Below are positions 33,088-42,900 of a stretch of DNA of 64,000 bases, one piece after another. Made by a program: the position numbers and the translations under genes. Numbering within the stretch: position 1 is the stretch's first letter; each line of letters begins with the position of its first letter. This DNA comes from Aquabacter sp040049275 (GTDB lineage: Bacteria; Pseudomonadota; Alphaproteobacteria; Rhizobiales; Xanthobacteraceae). The DNA lies in contig NZ_JBDZDT010000012.1 in the NCBI RefSeq assembly GCF_040049275.1, forward strand, positions 124,001-188,000, given 5' to 3'. The notes below the pieces were generated by a model, which saw nothing but the letters and a program-made list of their open reading frames with translations, was not told the origin of the DNA and made no database searches.

Positions 33088-33527
33088 ACGGCGACGGGTT
33101 CCAACGATACAGGCTTCGCTTCGGCGACGACGTGGCATCCTGGCCCGCGCCCTATCGGCAATATGCCCTGGCCATGGGAGCACGGGAGGAGCGCGAAGCG
33201 GTCGATGCGGACCAGGCGCTTGACCGCCTCATCCTCGATGCAGCCATGATGGAGGCGGACGACGGGGCGCTGACGCGACAGGTGCTCGGCCGCATCCGTG
33301 CCCGCGGGCAGAGCCATCCCTTGTCCTTCCTTCAGCAGATCTTGCTACGGCCAGCTGCACTGGGGGCTGCCACTGCGATCGTGGCCGTCATCATCGCGCT
33401 GGGAGGGTATCAGATGGCCCGCGTGCAGATGGCGCATCTCCACGATCTGTCCGCAGAGGCTGAACTGCTCGCGCTTGCGACCGGTGCCCCGCTTCTGGGC
33501 GAAGCGAGAGGGGAGGACCTGCTGTGA
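33084..33527 (+). CDS. Membrane anti-sigma-like protein
   Basis: A 147-residue protein with a cytoplasmic N-terminal half (..FQRYRLRFGDDVASWPAPYRQ..), one membrane helix at about 92-112 (..LGAATAIVAVIIALGGYQMA..) and a short outer tail. It overlaps both the sigma gene upstream and the sensor gene downstream. Topology and position suggest it holds the sigma factor at the membrane; no named anti-sigma domain is obvious. Confidence 0.7.
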   Translation: MNGDGFQRYRLRFGDDVASWPAPYRQYALAMGAREEREAVDADQALDRLILDAAMMEADDGALTRQVLGRIRARGQSHPLSFLQQILLRPAALGAATAIVAVIIALGGYQMARVQMAHLHDLSAEAELLALATGAPLLGEARGEDLL

Positions 33528-33922
33528 GCCGGCGGCCCCGCCTGTGGATTGCAATCCTTACGCTGCTCTGCTTTTCGGTCGCGCTGAACCTCTTCCTCGC
33601 CGGCTATGCCCTCCATACGGTGCGCGAGGGCGGAACGGTGCGCGCCCTGATCGACACCGTCGCCAGTGTCTATCCGTCGGACGTGCGCCAGGAGTTCCGC
33701 GCCGTGCTGCGTGAGAACCGCGGTCGCTCGGTGGTGGCACTGCAGGAGCTGCGGAACGCCCGGGCAATGCTGGCTGCGGCCGTCAACGCCCCTTCCTACG
33801 ACGAGACGGCGATCCAGCGGGCGATGCAGAGCGTGCGGACCGCCACGGGGAACGTGCAGGCGACAATGCAGGACTATCTTCTGGTCGCGCTGAAGCGCGT
33901 CAAGGATCGGCCGTCCAACTGA
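33524..33922 (+). CDS. Periplasmic heavy-metal sensor-like protein (CnrX/Metal_resist type)
   Basis: A 132-residue protein with an N-terminal membrane anchor (..RLWIAILTLLCFSVALNLFLAGYAL..) and an all-helical periplasmic part (..EFRAVLRENRGRSVVALQELRNARAMLAAAV..) as in CnrX/Spy-like metal sensors. Few His or Met ligands are visible, so the signal may not be a metal. It is coupled by overlap to the anti-sigma-like gene and probably transmits the signal to it. Confidence 0.72.
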   Translation: MSRRPRLWIAILTLLCFSVALNLFLAGYALHTVREGGTVRALIDTVASVYPSDVRQEFRAVLRENRGRSVVALQELRNARAMLAAAVNAPSYDETAIQRAMQSVRTATGNVQATMQDYLLVALKRVKDRPSN

Positions 33923-33984
33923 GCCGCCGTGCGGGTAGTGTACGCAGATTTCAGCGCAAGGCGGCCGGAGGAGGTCACGGGAAG

Positions 33985-35148
33985 ATGCGGTATGACGGCC
34001 TTGTTCTAATCCTGCTGTGGCACGAACTGCGTGGCACCATGCGAACCCAGCGCCCGTACGACCTGGCCTGGATTACGCTGGGCGGCGGTATACTCGTCGG
34101 CTACGGCGTGGCCGATGCTGTCGTTGCGCTCAGGAATGCCTCGGCCGTCCTGCGGCATGAGGATTTGCTCTGGATGATCGCAGTGCCGTCCGGACTGTTC
34201 GGCTTCGGCGGTCTCACGGCTTCGGCGATCGGGCGGCTGACGGCAGCCCGGGCATTCGCGCCATTCCTGAAGGCGTTGCCGATCTCGCTCGAAGCCCGTT
34301 GCCGTGCGGCTGGTATCGCGGCTCTGCTAATGGGAATCCCTCTCTTAGTCGCGGCGGGCCTCATGAGCGCCGCTGCGAGCGCCATCGCGGGACCGCCATT
34401 TCCCCTGGCCTATGGTTTCCTCGCGTCTGGGCTGTTCGCTACCGGGTACCTGGCGGGGCTGGCCCTGGGGATCGCACGCGCTCGGCGCGGGGACCAAGCC
34501 GATCCGGTCCTGACCTCGCGGTCATGTGGAGATGGCAGCCATCCAGGGATTCTGGGGTTGCTCGACCGGGGCAGGCCGGCCTGGCTCAGTTCCTGGGCCT
34601 GGAATATACCCGGGCGGGTTCGTATCACCTGGCGGCTTGTGGCGTCCGCGCTGGTGCTTTTTATCGTGGTGACGATCTCGATGGCTGCAAGCCTGGTCAG
34701 TCACGCGGCGGCTCCCGCGGCCATGGCTGCGCTCGCGGTTGGCATTGCCGTATTCATGCTGAGCCTCCGGTTCCACCCGCTCGGATCGCCGGTACTCCGC
34801 GCCTCACCGATCGGCTTCACGCACGCCAGGCTGCGCCTGATGCGCCTCCCGTTCAAATTGTCGGTGGCCACCTTCGTCCTGCCGGCGAGCGTGGCCGTGG
34901 CCGCAGAACCGGCTTCATGGGAGGTGGCCGCAGGCAGCGGCATCGCGCTCCTGGCGCTGAACGCGGCCTATGCCGCCTTCGCTGCTTATTTCATGACGGC
35001 GCCGCTTCTCGCCGTAGTCAGCTTTTCCGCCGCCATCGCCTTTTGCGGCTACGAATCCTTTGAATACGGCCGCACGGTGCTTATTGGCTTCGCCACACTC
35101 GTCGCATGGCTGTGGCACAAGGCTCGCTCAAGATACAATTATGGATAA
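33985..35148 (+). CDS. Multi-pass membrane protein, probable ABC exporter permease
   Basis: A 387-residue protein with about ten hydrophobic helices and no signal peptide. It begins with a cytoplasmic segment ..LVLILLWHELRGTMRTQRPYDL... The adjacent, overlapping ABC ATPase gene makes it the likely membrane subunit of an ABC-2-like exporter. Substrate unknown; location behind a metal-type sigma operon suggests envelope stress or peptide export. Confidence 0.7.
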   Translation: MRYDGLVLILLWHELRGTMRTQRPYDLAWITLGGGILVGYGVADAVVALRNASAVLRHEDLLWMIAVPSGLFGFGGLTASAIGRLTAARAFAPFLKALPISLEARCRAAGIAALLMGIPLLVAAGLMSAAASAIAGPPFPLAYGFLASGLFATGYLAGLALGIARARRGDQADPVLTSRSCGDGSHPGILGLLDRGRPAWLSSWAWNIPGRVRITWRLVASALVLFIVVTISMAASLVSHAAAPAAMAALAVGIAVFMLSLRFHPLGSPVLRASPIGFTHARLRLMRLPFKLSVATFVLPASVAVAAEPASWEVAAGSGIALLALNAAYAAFAAYFMTAPLLAVVSFSAAIAFCGYESFEYGRTVLIGFATLVAWLWHKARSRYNYG

Positions 35149-35968
35149 GCCAAGCGGAGATGGATCCAGCGGCATCGAACGCGATGAACTTCTCGCGGTT
35201 TGCGGCGTCGGTGCGGGCTATGGCGGCAGGCAGGTCGTCACCGGCATCGACCTGACCGTGAACGCGGGCGACATCGTCGGCTTGCTGGGCGCCAATGGAT
35301 CGGGGAAGTCCACATTGCTGAAGGCCATCACTGGGCAGATCCGCCTGATGAGCGGACGCGTCGCCATCAATGGGATCGACCTCGCCGCTCGGCCGGAAGC
35401 GGCGAAGGTGGGGTTCGGGCTGGCCGTGGATGGACCGGAACTGCCGGCGCCGTTGTCTGGCCGGCAGTATCTTGATCTGGTCGCTTCTATCCGGCGCTGC
35501 CGCATCGCGGATGACGAATGGGCAGGCCGCATCGCGCGGTTGCGCTTGGCGCCGTGGTTGGACCGACCGATCGCTGAATATTCCCTGGGCACCCGTGCGA
35601 AGCTATCGATCGCCGCGGCTTTGCTTGGCTCTCCTCCGCTCCTCATCTTTGATGAAACACTGAATGGCCTCGATCCCGTTGCAGTGTGGGAAGCCAAGTG
35701 CCTTATCGCGGAATTAGTCGGCGGCGGAAGCCACGCGGCGATCGTCTCGACCCATGCGGTGGAAGCGGTGCCGGCATTCTGCACCCGAGCTGTGCTCTTG
35801 TCCGAGGGCCGGGTCGTCACGGCGTGGGACACTGCGGAACTGAGCAGGGCGGCTGCCGCACCCGGCGGCTTCGAAGACAGTATGATGCAAGCTTTGACTA
35901 AAGGTCAGGGCGCTGCGGCAATTGACGGCGCCACAGCGGCGGGAAGAGCTTATTCTCAGAGTGCCTAG
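35141..35968 (+). CDS. ABC transporter ATP-binding protein
   Basis: A 275-residue ATPase with Walker A GANGSGKST, Walker B LLIFDETLNGLD and H-loop STHA. The signature is degenerate (YSLGTRAKLSIAAAL instead of LSGGQ), as in exporters of the CcmA/ABC-2 group. The start at ATG 35141 overlaps the permease end by 8 bases. The C-terminal tail after ..SMMQALTKGQG.. is short and low-complexity. Confidence 0.85.
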   Translation: MDKPSGDGSSGIERDELLAVCGVGAGYGGRQVVTGIDLTVNAGDIVGLLGANGSGKSTLLKAITGQIRLMSGRVAINGIDLAARPEAAKVGFGLAVDGPELPAPLSGRQYLDLVASIRRCRIADDEWAGRIARLRLAPWLDRPIAEYSLGTRAKLSIAAALLGSPPLLIFDETLNGLDPVAVWEAKCLIAELVGGGSHAAIVSTHAVEAVPAFCTRAVLLSEGRVVTAWDTAELSRAAAAPGGFEDSMMQALTKGQGAAAIDGATAAGRAYSQSA

Positions 35969-36191
35969 CAGGCTTGCACGGCCCGCAATCGCTCCGACTG
36001 TGCAATGCCGTGCCGATGGCGACATGCAGGTTCGAGTCCTTCCACCTTCGAGAGGGAGCTGTCCGGTCCTCGACATCTCGCAAAATACCGCCGTTGGCGC
36101 TAGCCAGGCCGTCCCCTTAAAGCCTAGCCTGCGGAGCTCGAGCAAAGGGTTTGGTGGCACCTCTAGAGCGGAGTGGCCCTCCCCCTCGGCT

Positions 36192-37421
36192 TCAGCTGAA
36201 TGAAGCCTGTCTCGGCTCGGGCGGGCTGATCTCGGCTTCGGTGAAGAGATTGGGGAAAAGCCGTTCACGAAAATCGAGCGGGAAGGCGATCCGAACAGGA
36301 GACTTCGGCGTGCTCGACTTGAGAAAACCCCTCTTTGCCAGCGAGGACAATGTGTTCCGAGCGGTTCGCTCGGACGTTCTCAGCACGATGGAGGCGTCCC
36401 CTCGCTCGATCGACCCATATTTCAGGACTGCAGCGATCAAGTCCGGCGCCCTCTTGTCGTCGTCGACATCCTTGACCAGAGACCGATATCGATCTTCTAG
36501 GCGCTCAAGGTCGAACATGACCTTTGTGAAACGCATCTGGTCCAGGGCCACGGAAAGGAACCACTCGCAAAACTCTTTCAGGGCGGCCGTGGAAAGATTA
36601 CCGCGCCCGTCGAGGTCGCCCCGGCGCGGACTGTCCGCATGGTCCATCATCTGCTTGTATTCGCCTCGGTCGCGGAGGCCGCGTGCGAGCCCCCTGGAGA
36701 TCGACCAGAGGCCATGCCCCCCGATTCCCGTTCTGAGGGTCATGGCATGGGACATCAGCCGGCTCACGCGACCATTTCCATCCGGAAAGGGATGGATGTA
36801 GTTGAGGCGATGGTGAGCGGAGGCGATCGCTATGATTCGAGTGCTCGCCCAGTTCTCAGCATTTCCAAAGCGCTGCGAAAAATGAGCCATGAATTCATCG
36901 ACACGTCCGGACGACGGGGGAATGTGCCTTCCGACGGCGACGTCGTCGCTCTCGCTCTTTCTGAATTCTCCGGGAACGATGGGCGCCGTAGATCCGTCTG
37001 GGCGCTCAACAAACCGGAACTCCTCCGGCATCTCGTTGTAAAACGCCCGGTGCACCGACTTAATGAACTCCACCGATGTCGGGCTGGGCAGGTTTCCCCG
37101 CATGTGCATGTCGTCGATCTGGCGCTGTACGACGACGTGGGCCTTGGCCTCAAGCGCAAGCGCTCGTCTTTCCGGCTCGACTTCCGCGCCCGCCAAGGCC
37201 TTCTCGATGTCCCTTGGCCGGGTGTTATGCCCTTCGATCAGGTTCGAATAATATGAATTCATCATCCTGACGAGGTCGGCGAGCTCTGCCAGGGAATCGG
37301 GAGGAAGGCCCCGTCCTAGATCGCTGGCCTCGCGCTGCAGGTCGACGGCGAGGTCCGCCAGGACCGGGGGGATTCCGTCCTCGAAGAAGCAGGGCTCGAT
37401 CCGGCTGGGAGACTCGGTCAT
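36192..37421 (-). CDS. Fic-domain protein (class II, N-terminal inhibitory helix)
   Basis: A 409-residue protein with the Fic active-site motif HPFPDGNGRVSR (HxFxDGNGRxxR), which transfers AMP from ATP to target Thr/Tyr hydroxyls. Ahead of it, YSNLIEGH fits the (S/T)xxxE(G/N) inhibitory helix, marking a self-inhibited class II enzyme. The C-terminal part includes a winged-helix-like segment (..TARNTLSSLAKRGFLKSST..). Solitary, no toxin-antitoxin partner. It diverges from the copper island. Confidence 0.9.
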   Translation of the reverse strand: MTESPSRIEPCFFEDGIPPVLADLAVDLQREASDLGRGLPPDSLAELADLVRMMNSYYSNLIEGHNTRPRDIEKALAGAEVEPERRALALEAKAHVVVQRQIDDMHMRGNLPSPTSVEFIKSVHRAFYNEMPEEFRFVERPDGSTAPIVPGEFRKSESDDVAVGRHIPPSSGRVDEFMAHFSQRFGNAENWASTRIIAIASAHHRLNYIHPFPDGNGRVSRLMSHAMTLRTGIGGHGLWSISRGLARGLRDRGEYKQMMDHADSPRRGDLDGRGNLSTAALKEFCEWFLSVALDQMRFTKVMFDLERLEDRYRSLVKDVDDDKRAPDLIAAVLKYGSIERGDASIVLRTSERTARNTLSSLAKRGFLKSSTPKSPVRIAFPLDFRERLFPNLFTEAEISPPEPRQASFS

Positions 37422-37487
37422 TTTTGCCGATCATACTTGGCAGGGAAATCCTTACATATATTGCCATTTGGCTTGGGCAGCGCAATG

Positions 37488-37517
37488 GGTTGCCGATCTG
37501 GGTTGCCGATCTGGCAA
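37488..37517. repeat. Tandem 13-bp repeat with TTGCC-N5-GGCAA palindrome
   Basis: GGTTGCCGATCTG occurs twice in tandem at 37488-37513, and the second copy ends in the inverted repeat TTGCC-GATCT-GGCAA (37503-37517). It sits in the 239-base gap between the divergent Fic gene and the copper operon, a candidate operator. Confidence 0.4.
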
Positions 37518-37660
37518 CTTTGGGGCGGCACTGTTTCCGACCCCCAGATCGCCGCACAGCCAAGCCTCAAAGCGCGCCGCAGTGCTCGAGGCTGCAGGAC
37601 GCAAGGATGTGATGGAGCGCCTCACTTCCATCCGCCGACGACCTGTGAGACCTTCCTGCC

Positions 37661-38014
37661 ATGTCCGGGTCCCTTCTCCGTCGTCTGCTCGCGATCCTGG
37701 TGGTCGTGGGTCTCACCGCCGGGCCGTTCGCCGCCTCCGCGGCCGTCGGGCCGATGGAGCCGTCGGCGGCGATGACGGACGAGGCCATGGCCGGCGACAT
37801 GCCGTGCTGCCCGGACGAGAAGCCGGTGCTGCCCGACTGCCAGAAGCTCTGCCCGCTGATGATGTCGTGCCTCACCAAGTGCTTCCAGCCGGGGCCATCC
37901 GCATCGGCCTGGGATAGATTGGCGCTTCGCCTGACGGATATCATCGCCCTGCGGGACGATGCCCTTCCATCGGGCCTGGCCGCCGAACCTCCGCCAAGAC
38001 CACCGCGAACCTGA
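37661..38014 (+). CDS. Small Cys-rich exported protein, first gene of the copper operon
   Basis: A 117-residue protein with signal peptide (..LLRRLLAILVVVGLTAGPFAASA..) and a Cys-rich core: MPCCPDEKP, DCQKLCPLMMSC, LTKCF. Seven Cys and several Met suggest a periplasmic copper-binding role. Similar small proteins accompany Cu/Ag RND pumps. It heads the operon that continues to 48389. Confidence 0.72.
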   Translation: MSGSLLRRLLAILVVVGLTAGPFAASAAVGPMEPSAAMTDEAMAGDMPCCPDEKPVLPDCQKLCPLMMSCLTKCFQPGPSASAWDRLALRLTDIIALRDDALPSGLAAEPPPRPPRT

Positions 38015-38142
38015 GACCATCGTCGGCTCCCACCGGGAGCCGAACCGCGCGCGTGGCTTAAGCCGCGCGGCGCGAATGCGCAGCCATGCGGCACCAAGCT
38101 GCCGCTCCTGCGCGTCTTCACGATGATTCAGGAAACCGGAAA

Positions 38143-38550
38143 ATGACTTCCTTCCGCATGAAGCGGCCCCTCCTCGCGGGGCTCGCTGCCCTTGCCGTAT
38201 CCGTCGCCGCGACCTCGGCGTGGGCGGACCCACAAGACTACCAGTTCCAGCTCGTCCAGACCGAGGTGAAGGTTGGCGATGGCGCCATCGTCGCCGTCCG
38301 GCTCATCGACAAGAAGTCGGGGAAGGCGGTGCCCGACGCCGTCATCTTCGCCAAGCGCATCGACATGGCGCCCGACGGCATGGAGATGATGGCCTCCCCC
38401 ATCGAGCAGGTCACCTCCACCGAGCCGGGCGTCTACCGCTTCAAGACCAAGCTCTCGATGGAAGGCGGTTGGCGACTGTCGCTCGGCGCCAAGGTCCAGG
38501 GCGAGACCGGAACGGTCGAGGACAAGCTGGTCCTGAAGGCCGTGCCGTGA
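38143..38550 (+). CDS. YtkA/FixH-like periplasmic protein
   Basis: A 135-residue protein with signal peptide (..PLLAGLAALAVSVAATSAWAD..) and an Ig-like beta domain (..VKVGDGAIVAVRLIDKKSGKAVPDAV..MEMMASPIEQV..PGVYRFKTKLSMEGGWRLSL..). Met-rich RIDMAPDGMEMM could bind Cu(I). YtkA-like domains often accompany CusB adaptors. Its stop overlaps the adaptor gene GTG. Confidence 0.82.
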   Translation: MTSFRMKRPLLAGLAALAVSVAATSAWADPQDYQFQLVQTEVKVGDGAIVAVRLIDKKSGKAVPDAVIFAKRIDMAPDGMEMMASPIEQVTSTEPGVYRFKTKLSMEGGWRLSLGAKVQGETGTVEDKLVLKAVP

Positions 38551-39950
38551 CACGGACCGCCCTTGCGGGCCTCACCCTCGTCGCCGTTCTGGCGGCGGGG
38601 GCCGGAGGCTATTGGGCCGGGCAGCACGGCGTCGTGCTCCCCGGTTCCTCCACCCCTGCGTCCACTTCAATGAATGCTGCGGGGCGGACGCCTCCCGTCG
38701 CTTCGGGTCCCATCATCTATTACCGGGACCCCGACGGCCGCCCGGCCTATTCGCTCGATCTACGCAAGACCGACGACGGGCGGGACTTCCTGCCCGTCCG
38801 GGCGAGCGAGGACGTGAGCTTCGAGGACCGTCCACCCGCCCCGGCGGTGGCGGCGGCCGACGCCGCACCGAGGAAGATCCTCTACTACCGCAACCCCATG
38901 GGCCTGCCGGATACCTCGCCCGTGCCGAAGAAGGATTCCATGGGGATGGACTACATCCCCGTCCATGAAGGCGAGGATGAGGACGGAACGGTCGTCAAGA
39001 TCGCACCCGGTAAGCTGCAACGGACGGGCGTGCGGTCGGAGACGGCTTCGGAACGCGCGATCCTGCGGCGAGTGCGCGTGCCCGGAACGGTCCAGCCGGA
39101 CGAGCGCAGCATCTCGGTGGTGGCGGTCCCCGCGGATTCTTTCGTCGGCGCCGTGGAGAAGGTCACCACGGGCGACAGGGTCCGCAAGGGCCAGCCCCTC
39201 CTGGAGCTGCGCTCCGCCGACATCGCCACGGCCGCCGTCCAGCTCCTGATCAGCCCCGGTTATGAAGGCTCCCACCGGCGCCTGTCGAATCTCGGTGTCC
39301 CGGAAGAGGTGATCGCTGAGATCGAACGGACGCGGAAGGTGCCGCCGGCATTCCGCTGGTCCGCCCCACGCGACGGCGTCGTGCTGGAGCGCAACGCCGT
39401 CGAAGGCATGAAGGTGTCGGCGGGCGAGGTCCTGTTCCGGATTGCCGACCTCTCGACGGTCTGGGTCCTGGCCGACGTGCCCGAATACGACCTCGCCAGC
39501 ATTGCACCCGGCCAATCCGCCACCGTCCGCGTCCGCAGCCTGCCGGGCCGGACATTCGAGGGGCGCGTCGCCCTCATCTATCCGCAGGTGGCCAAGGAGA
39601 CGCGGACCACCAAGGTGCGGATCGAGATCCCCAACCCGGATGGCGTCCTGCGCCCGGACATGTACGCCGACGTCGAGATCGCGGCGGGCAGCGGCAGCCC
39701 GGTGGTGGCGGTCTCCGACAGCGCGGTGATCGACACAGGGATGCGCCAGGTGGTGATCCTGGACAAGGGCGAGGGCCGCTTCGAGCCGCGTGACGTGACG
39801 ATCGGCCTTCAGGGCGACGGCTACACCGAGATCCGCGCCGGGGTCAGTCCGGGCGACCGCGTCGTCGTCTCCGCCAATTTCCTGATCGACGCCGAAAGCA
39901 ACCTGAAAGCCGCGCTCCGCGGCATGGCCAAGGCGGAGGAGACGCCATGA
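38547..39950 (+). CDS. cusB: RND efflux periplasmic adaptor (CusB-like)
   Basis: A 467-residue adaptor. An N-terminal anchor (..ALAGLTLVAVLAAGAGGYWAG..) leads to two heavy-metal-binding segments: a degenerate one (IIYYRDPDGRPAY.., near 55) and a canonical one (ILYYRNPMGLPDTSP...SMGMDYIPV near 115-135). Then the membrane-fusion domains (..VPGTVQPDERSISVV.., ..GQPLLELRSADI.., ..ADVPEYDLASIAPGQSA..). It links CusA to the outer-membrane channel and hands over Cu(I)/Ag(I). The GTG start at 38547 overlaps the upstream stop; its own stop overlaps cusA (ATGA). Confidence 0.92.
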   Translation: MTRTALAGLTLVAVLAAGAGGYWAGQHGVVLPGSSTPASTSMNAAGRTPPVASGPIIYYRDPDGRPAYSLDLRKTDDGRDFLPVRASEDVSFEDRPPAPAVAAADAAPRKILYYRNPMGLPDTSPVPKKDSMGMDYIPVHEGEDEDGTVVKIAPGKLQRTGVRSETASERAILRRVRVPGTVQPDERSISVVAVPADSFVGAVEKVTTGDRVRKGQPLLELRSADIATAAVQLLISPGYEGSHRRLSNLGVPEEVIAEIERTRKVPPAFRWSAPRDGVVLERNAVEGMKVSAGEVLFRIADLSTVWVLADVPEYDLASIAPGQSATVRVRSLPGRTFEGRVALIYPQVAKETRTTKVRIEIPNPDGVLRPDMYADVEIAAGSGSPVVAVSDSAVIDTGMRQVVILDKGEGRFEPRDVTIGLQGDGYTEIRAGVSPGDRVVVSANFLIDAESNLKAALRGMAKAEETP

Positions 39951-42900
39951 TCGCCCGGCTCATCGCCTGGTCCGCGCGCAACCTAGTCCTAATCCTCGTC
40001 GGCACCGTGTTTGCCGTCGCGGCTGGGATCTATGCGGTGAGAACCTTGCCGCTCGACGCCATCCCGGACCTCTCCGACGTCCAGGTGATCGTCTACACCG
40101 ACTATCCCGGTCAGGCGCCCCAGGTGGTGGAGGACCAGGTCACTTATCCCCTCACCACGGCCATGCTGACCGTGCCCAGGTCGAAGGTGGTGCGCGGCTT
40201 CTCCTTCTTCGGCGTGTCCTTCGTCTACGTGATCTTCGAGGACGGCACCGATCCGTACTGGGCCCGCAGCCGGGTGCTCGAATATCTCAACACGGCCGCA
40301 CAGCGCCTGCCCTCCGGCGTCACCCCGAGCCTCGGCCCGGATGCGACGGGCGTCGGCTGGGTCTACCAATATGCCGTCATCGCCAAGGACATGACGCTCG
40401 CCGAGCTGCGCTCGCTCCAGGACTGGGTGATCCGTTTCGCCGCCTCCAAGGCCGAGGGCGTCGCGGAGGTGGCGAGCGTCGGCGGCTTCGTCAAGCAGTA
40501 CAACATCGTCGTCGACCCGCTGCGGCTGCGCGCGCAGGGCATCTCCCTGGCGATGGTGCGCGACGCCGTGCGCGCCAGCAACCGGGACGTGGGCGGGCGC
40601 ACGCTGGAGCTCTCCGAGTTCGAGTTCATGGTGCGCGGCCGCGGCTACATCAAGACGACGGCGGACATCGAGGACATCGTCCTGAAGTCCGATGGCGGCG
40701 TTCCGCTGCGCCTTAGGGACGTCGCCCGTGTCGAGATCGGTCCGGATGAGCGGCGCGGCATCACCGAGCTAAACGGCGAGGGCGAGGTGGCGAGCGGCAT
40801 CGTCTTGCAGCGCTTCGGTGCCAACGCCCTGACGGTCATCGACAACGTGAAGCAGCGTCTCGCCAAGATTGCGGGCAGCCTGCCGAAGGGCGCGGAAATC
40901 GTGCCCGTCTACGACCGCTCGCACCTGATCGGGGCGGCGATCGACACCCTGACGCGCACGCTGTTGGAGGAGAGCGTCATCGTCGCCCTCGTCTGCATCG
41001 TCTTCCTGCTCCACCTGCGCAGCGCGCTGGTCGCCATCCTCATGCTGCCGGTGGGCATCCTCATGGCCTTCGCCGCCATGAAGCCGGTGGGCATCGGGTC
41101 GAACATCATGAGCCTGGGCGGCATCGCCATCGCAGTCGGCGCCATGATCGATGCCGCCATCGTCATGATCGAGAACGCCCACAAGCACTTGGAGCGCGGA
41201 CCGCCGGGCAAGCCCCGCATCGAGATTCTGGTGGAGGCGGCGAGCGAGGTCGGGCCCGCGCTGTTCTTCAGCCTGCTCGTGATCACTGTTTCCTTCCTGC
41301 CCATCTTCACCTTGGAATCGCAGGAAGGGCGGCTGTTCGGCCCGCTCGCCTTCACCAAGACCTTCGCCATGGCGGGGGCGGCCTTCCTGTCGGTGACGCT
41401 GGTACCCGCGCTCATGGTGATCTTCGTCCGCGGCCGGATCATCCCCGAGCACAGGAACCCCATCAACCGCGGGCTGATCCAGGTCTATCGCCCGATCATC
41501 CGGGGCGTGCTGAAGGCGAAGACACTGGCGATCCTGCTCGCGCTGGCGGCGCTGGCGGTCACGGTCTGGCCCGCGCGCCAGCTCGGCTCCGAGTTCATGC
41601 CAAGTCTCGACGAGGGCACGCTGCTCTACATGCCCACCACGTTGCCGGGAATCTCCGTCACCAAGGCGGCAGAACTCCTCCAGATGCAGGACCGCATCAT
41701 CAAGACGTTCCCGGAGGTGGAGTCCGTCTACGGCAAGGCAGGGCGCGCCCTGACCGCGACGGACCCGGCGCCCACCGAGATGTTCGAGACCATCATCAAC
41801 CTGAAGCCGAAGGACCAGTGGCGCCCCGGCGTCACCGTCGACAGCCTGAAGACGGAGATGGACAAGGCCCTCCAGTTCCCGGGCGTCTCGAACGCCTGGA
41901 CCATGCCGATCCGCGCCCGCATCGACATGCTCTCCACCGGCATCCGCACCCCCGTCGGCGTGAAGGTATTTGGCACCGACCTCGCCGAGATGGAGAAGAT
42001 CGCGCGCCAAATCGAGGCCGTGCTGAGGACCGTGCCGGGTACATCCAGCGCCTATGCCGAGCGAGTGATCGGCGGTTACTACCTTGATATCGTCCCGGAC
42101 CGCACGGCGCTCGGCCGCTATGGCCTCGCCGTCGGAGACGTGCAGGACGTGATCGCCACCGCCCTAGGCGGGGAGACCGTCACCACGACAGTGGAGGGAC
42201 GCGAGCGCTACGGCGTCAACATCCGCTATCCCCGGGATCTGCGGTCAAACCCGCGTGCCATCGCCACCGACGTTCAGGTCCCCTTGCCCGGTGGAGGTAC
42301 GGTCCCGCTTGGGGAAGTGGCGAAGGTGGAGCTCACGCGCGGCGCCACTTCGATCCGCACCGAGAACGGCCAGCTCGCCGTCTACATCTACGTGGATATC
42401 GAGGGTCGAGACCTCGGCGGCTACGTGGCCGATGCTCAGAAGGCGGTGGCGGCATCGGTGACGCTGCCGGCCGGCACGTCCATCGGCTGGAGCGGGCAGT
42501 TCGAATACTTGCAACGGGCCGAGGCGCGGATGCAGATCGTCGTGCCCGTCACGCTGCTCATCATCTTCCTGCTGCTCTACCTCAACTTCCGGCGCCTGAC
42601 AGAGACGCTGATCGTCATGCTCTCGCTGCCGTTCGCCCTGGTGGGCGGCATCTGGCTGATGTGGTGGCTCGGCTTCAACATGTCGGTCGCGGTGGCGGTG
42701 GGCTTCATCGCCCTCGCCGGGGTCGCGGTGCAGACCGGCGTCATCATGCTGATCTATCTCGACCAGGCCTTGGGAGAGCTTCGGGAGAAGCGCGCGCGGG
42801 ACGGGCTCCCCTTCACCCGCGCCGACCTCCACGAGGCGATCATGCTCGGTGCCGTGGAGCGGGTGCGGCCGAAAATGATGACCGTCGTCGCCATCATGGC

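Noticed and set aside
36010..36060. A stretch resembling the T-arm of a tRNA (GGTTCGAGTCC)
   Set aside because: The required stem pairs do not form and no acceptor, D or anticodon arms could be laid out upstream.
40769..42010. A 413-codon minus-strand frame opposite cusA
   Set aside because: Antisense of a conserved RND pump; no start signal or motif.
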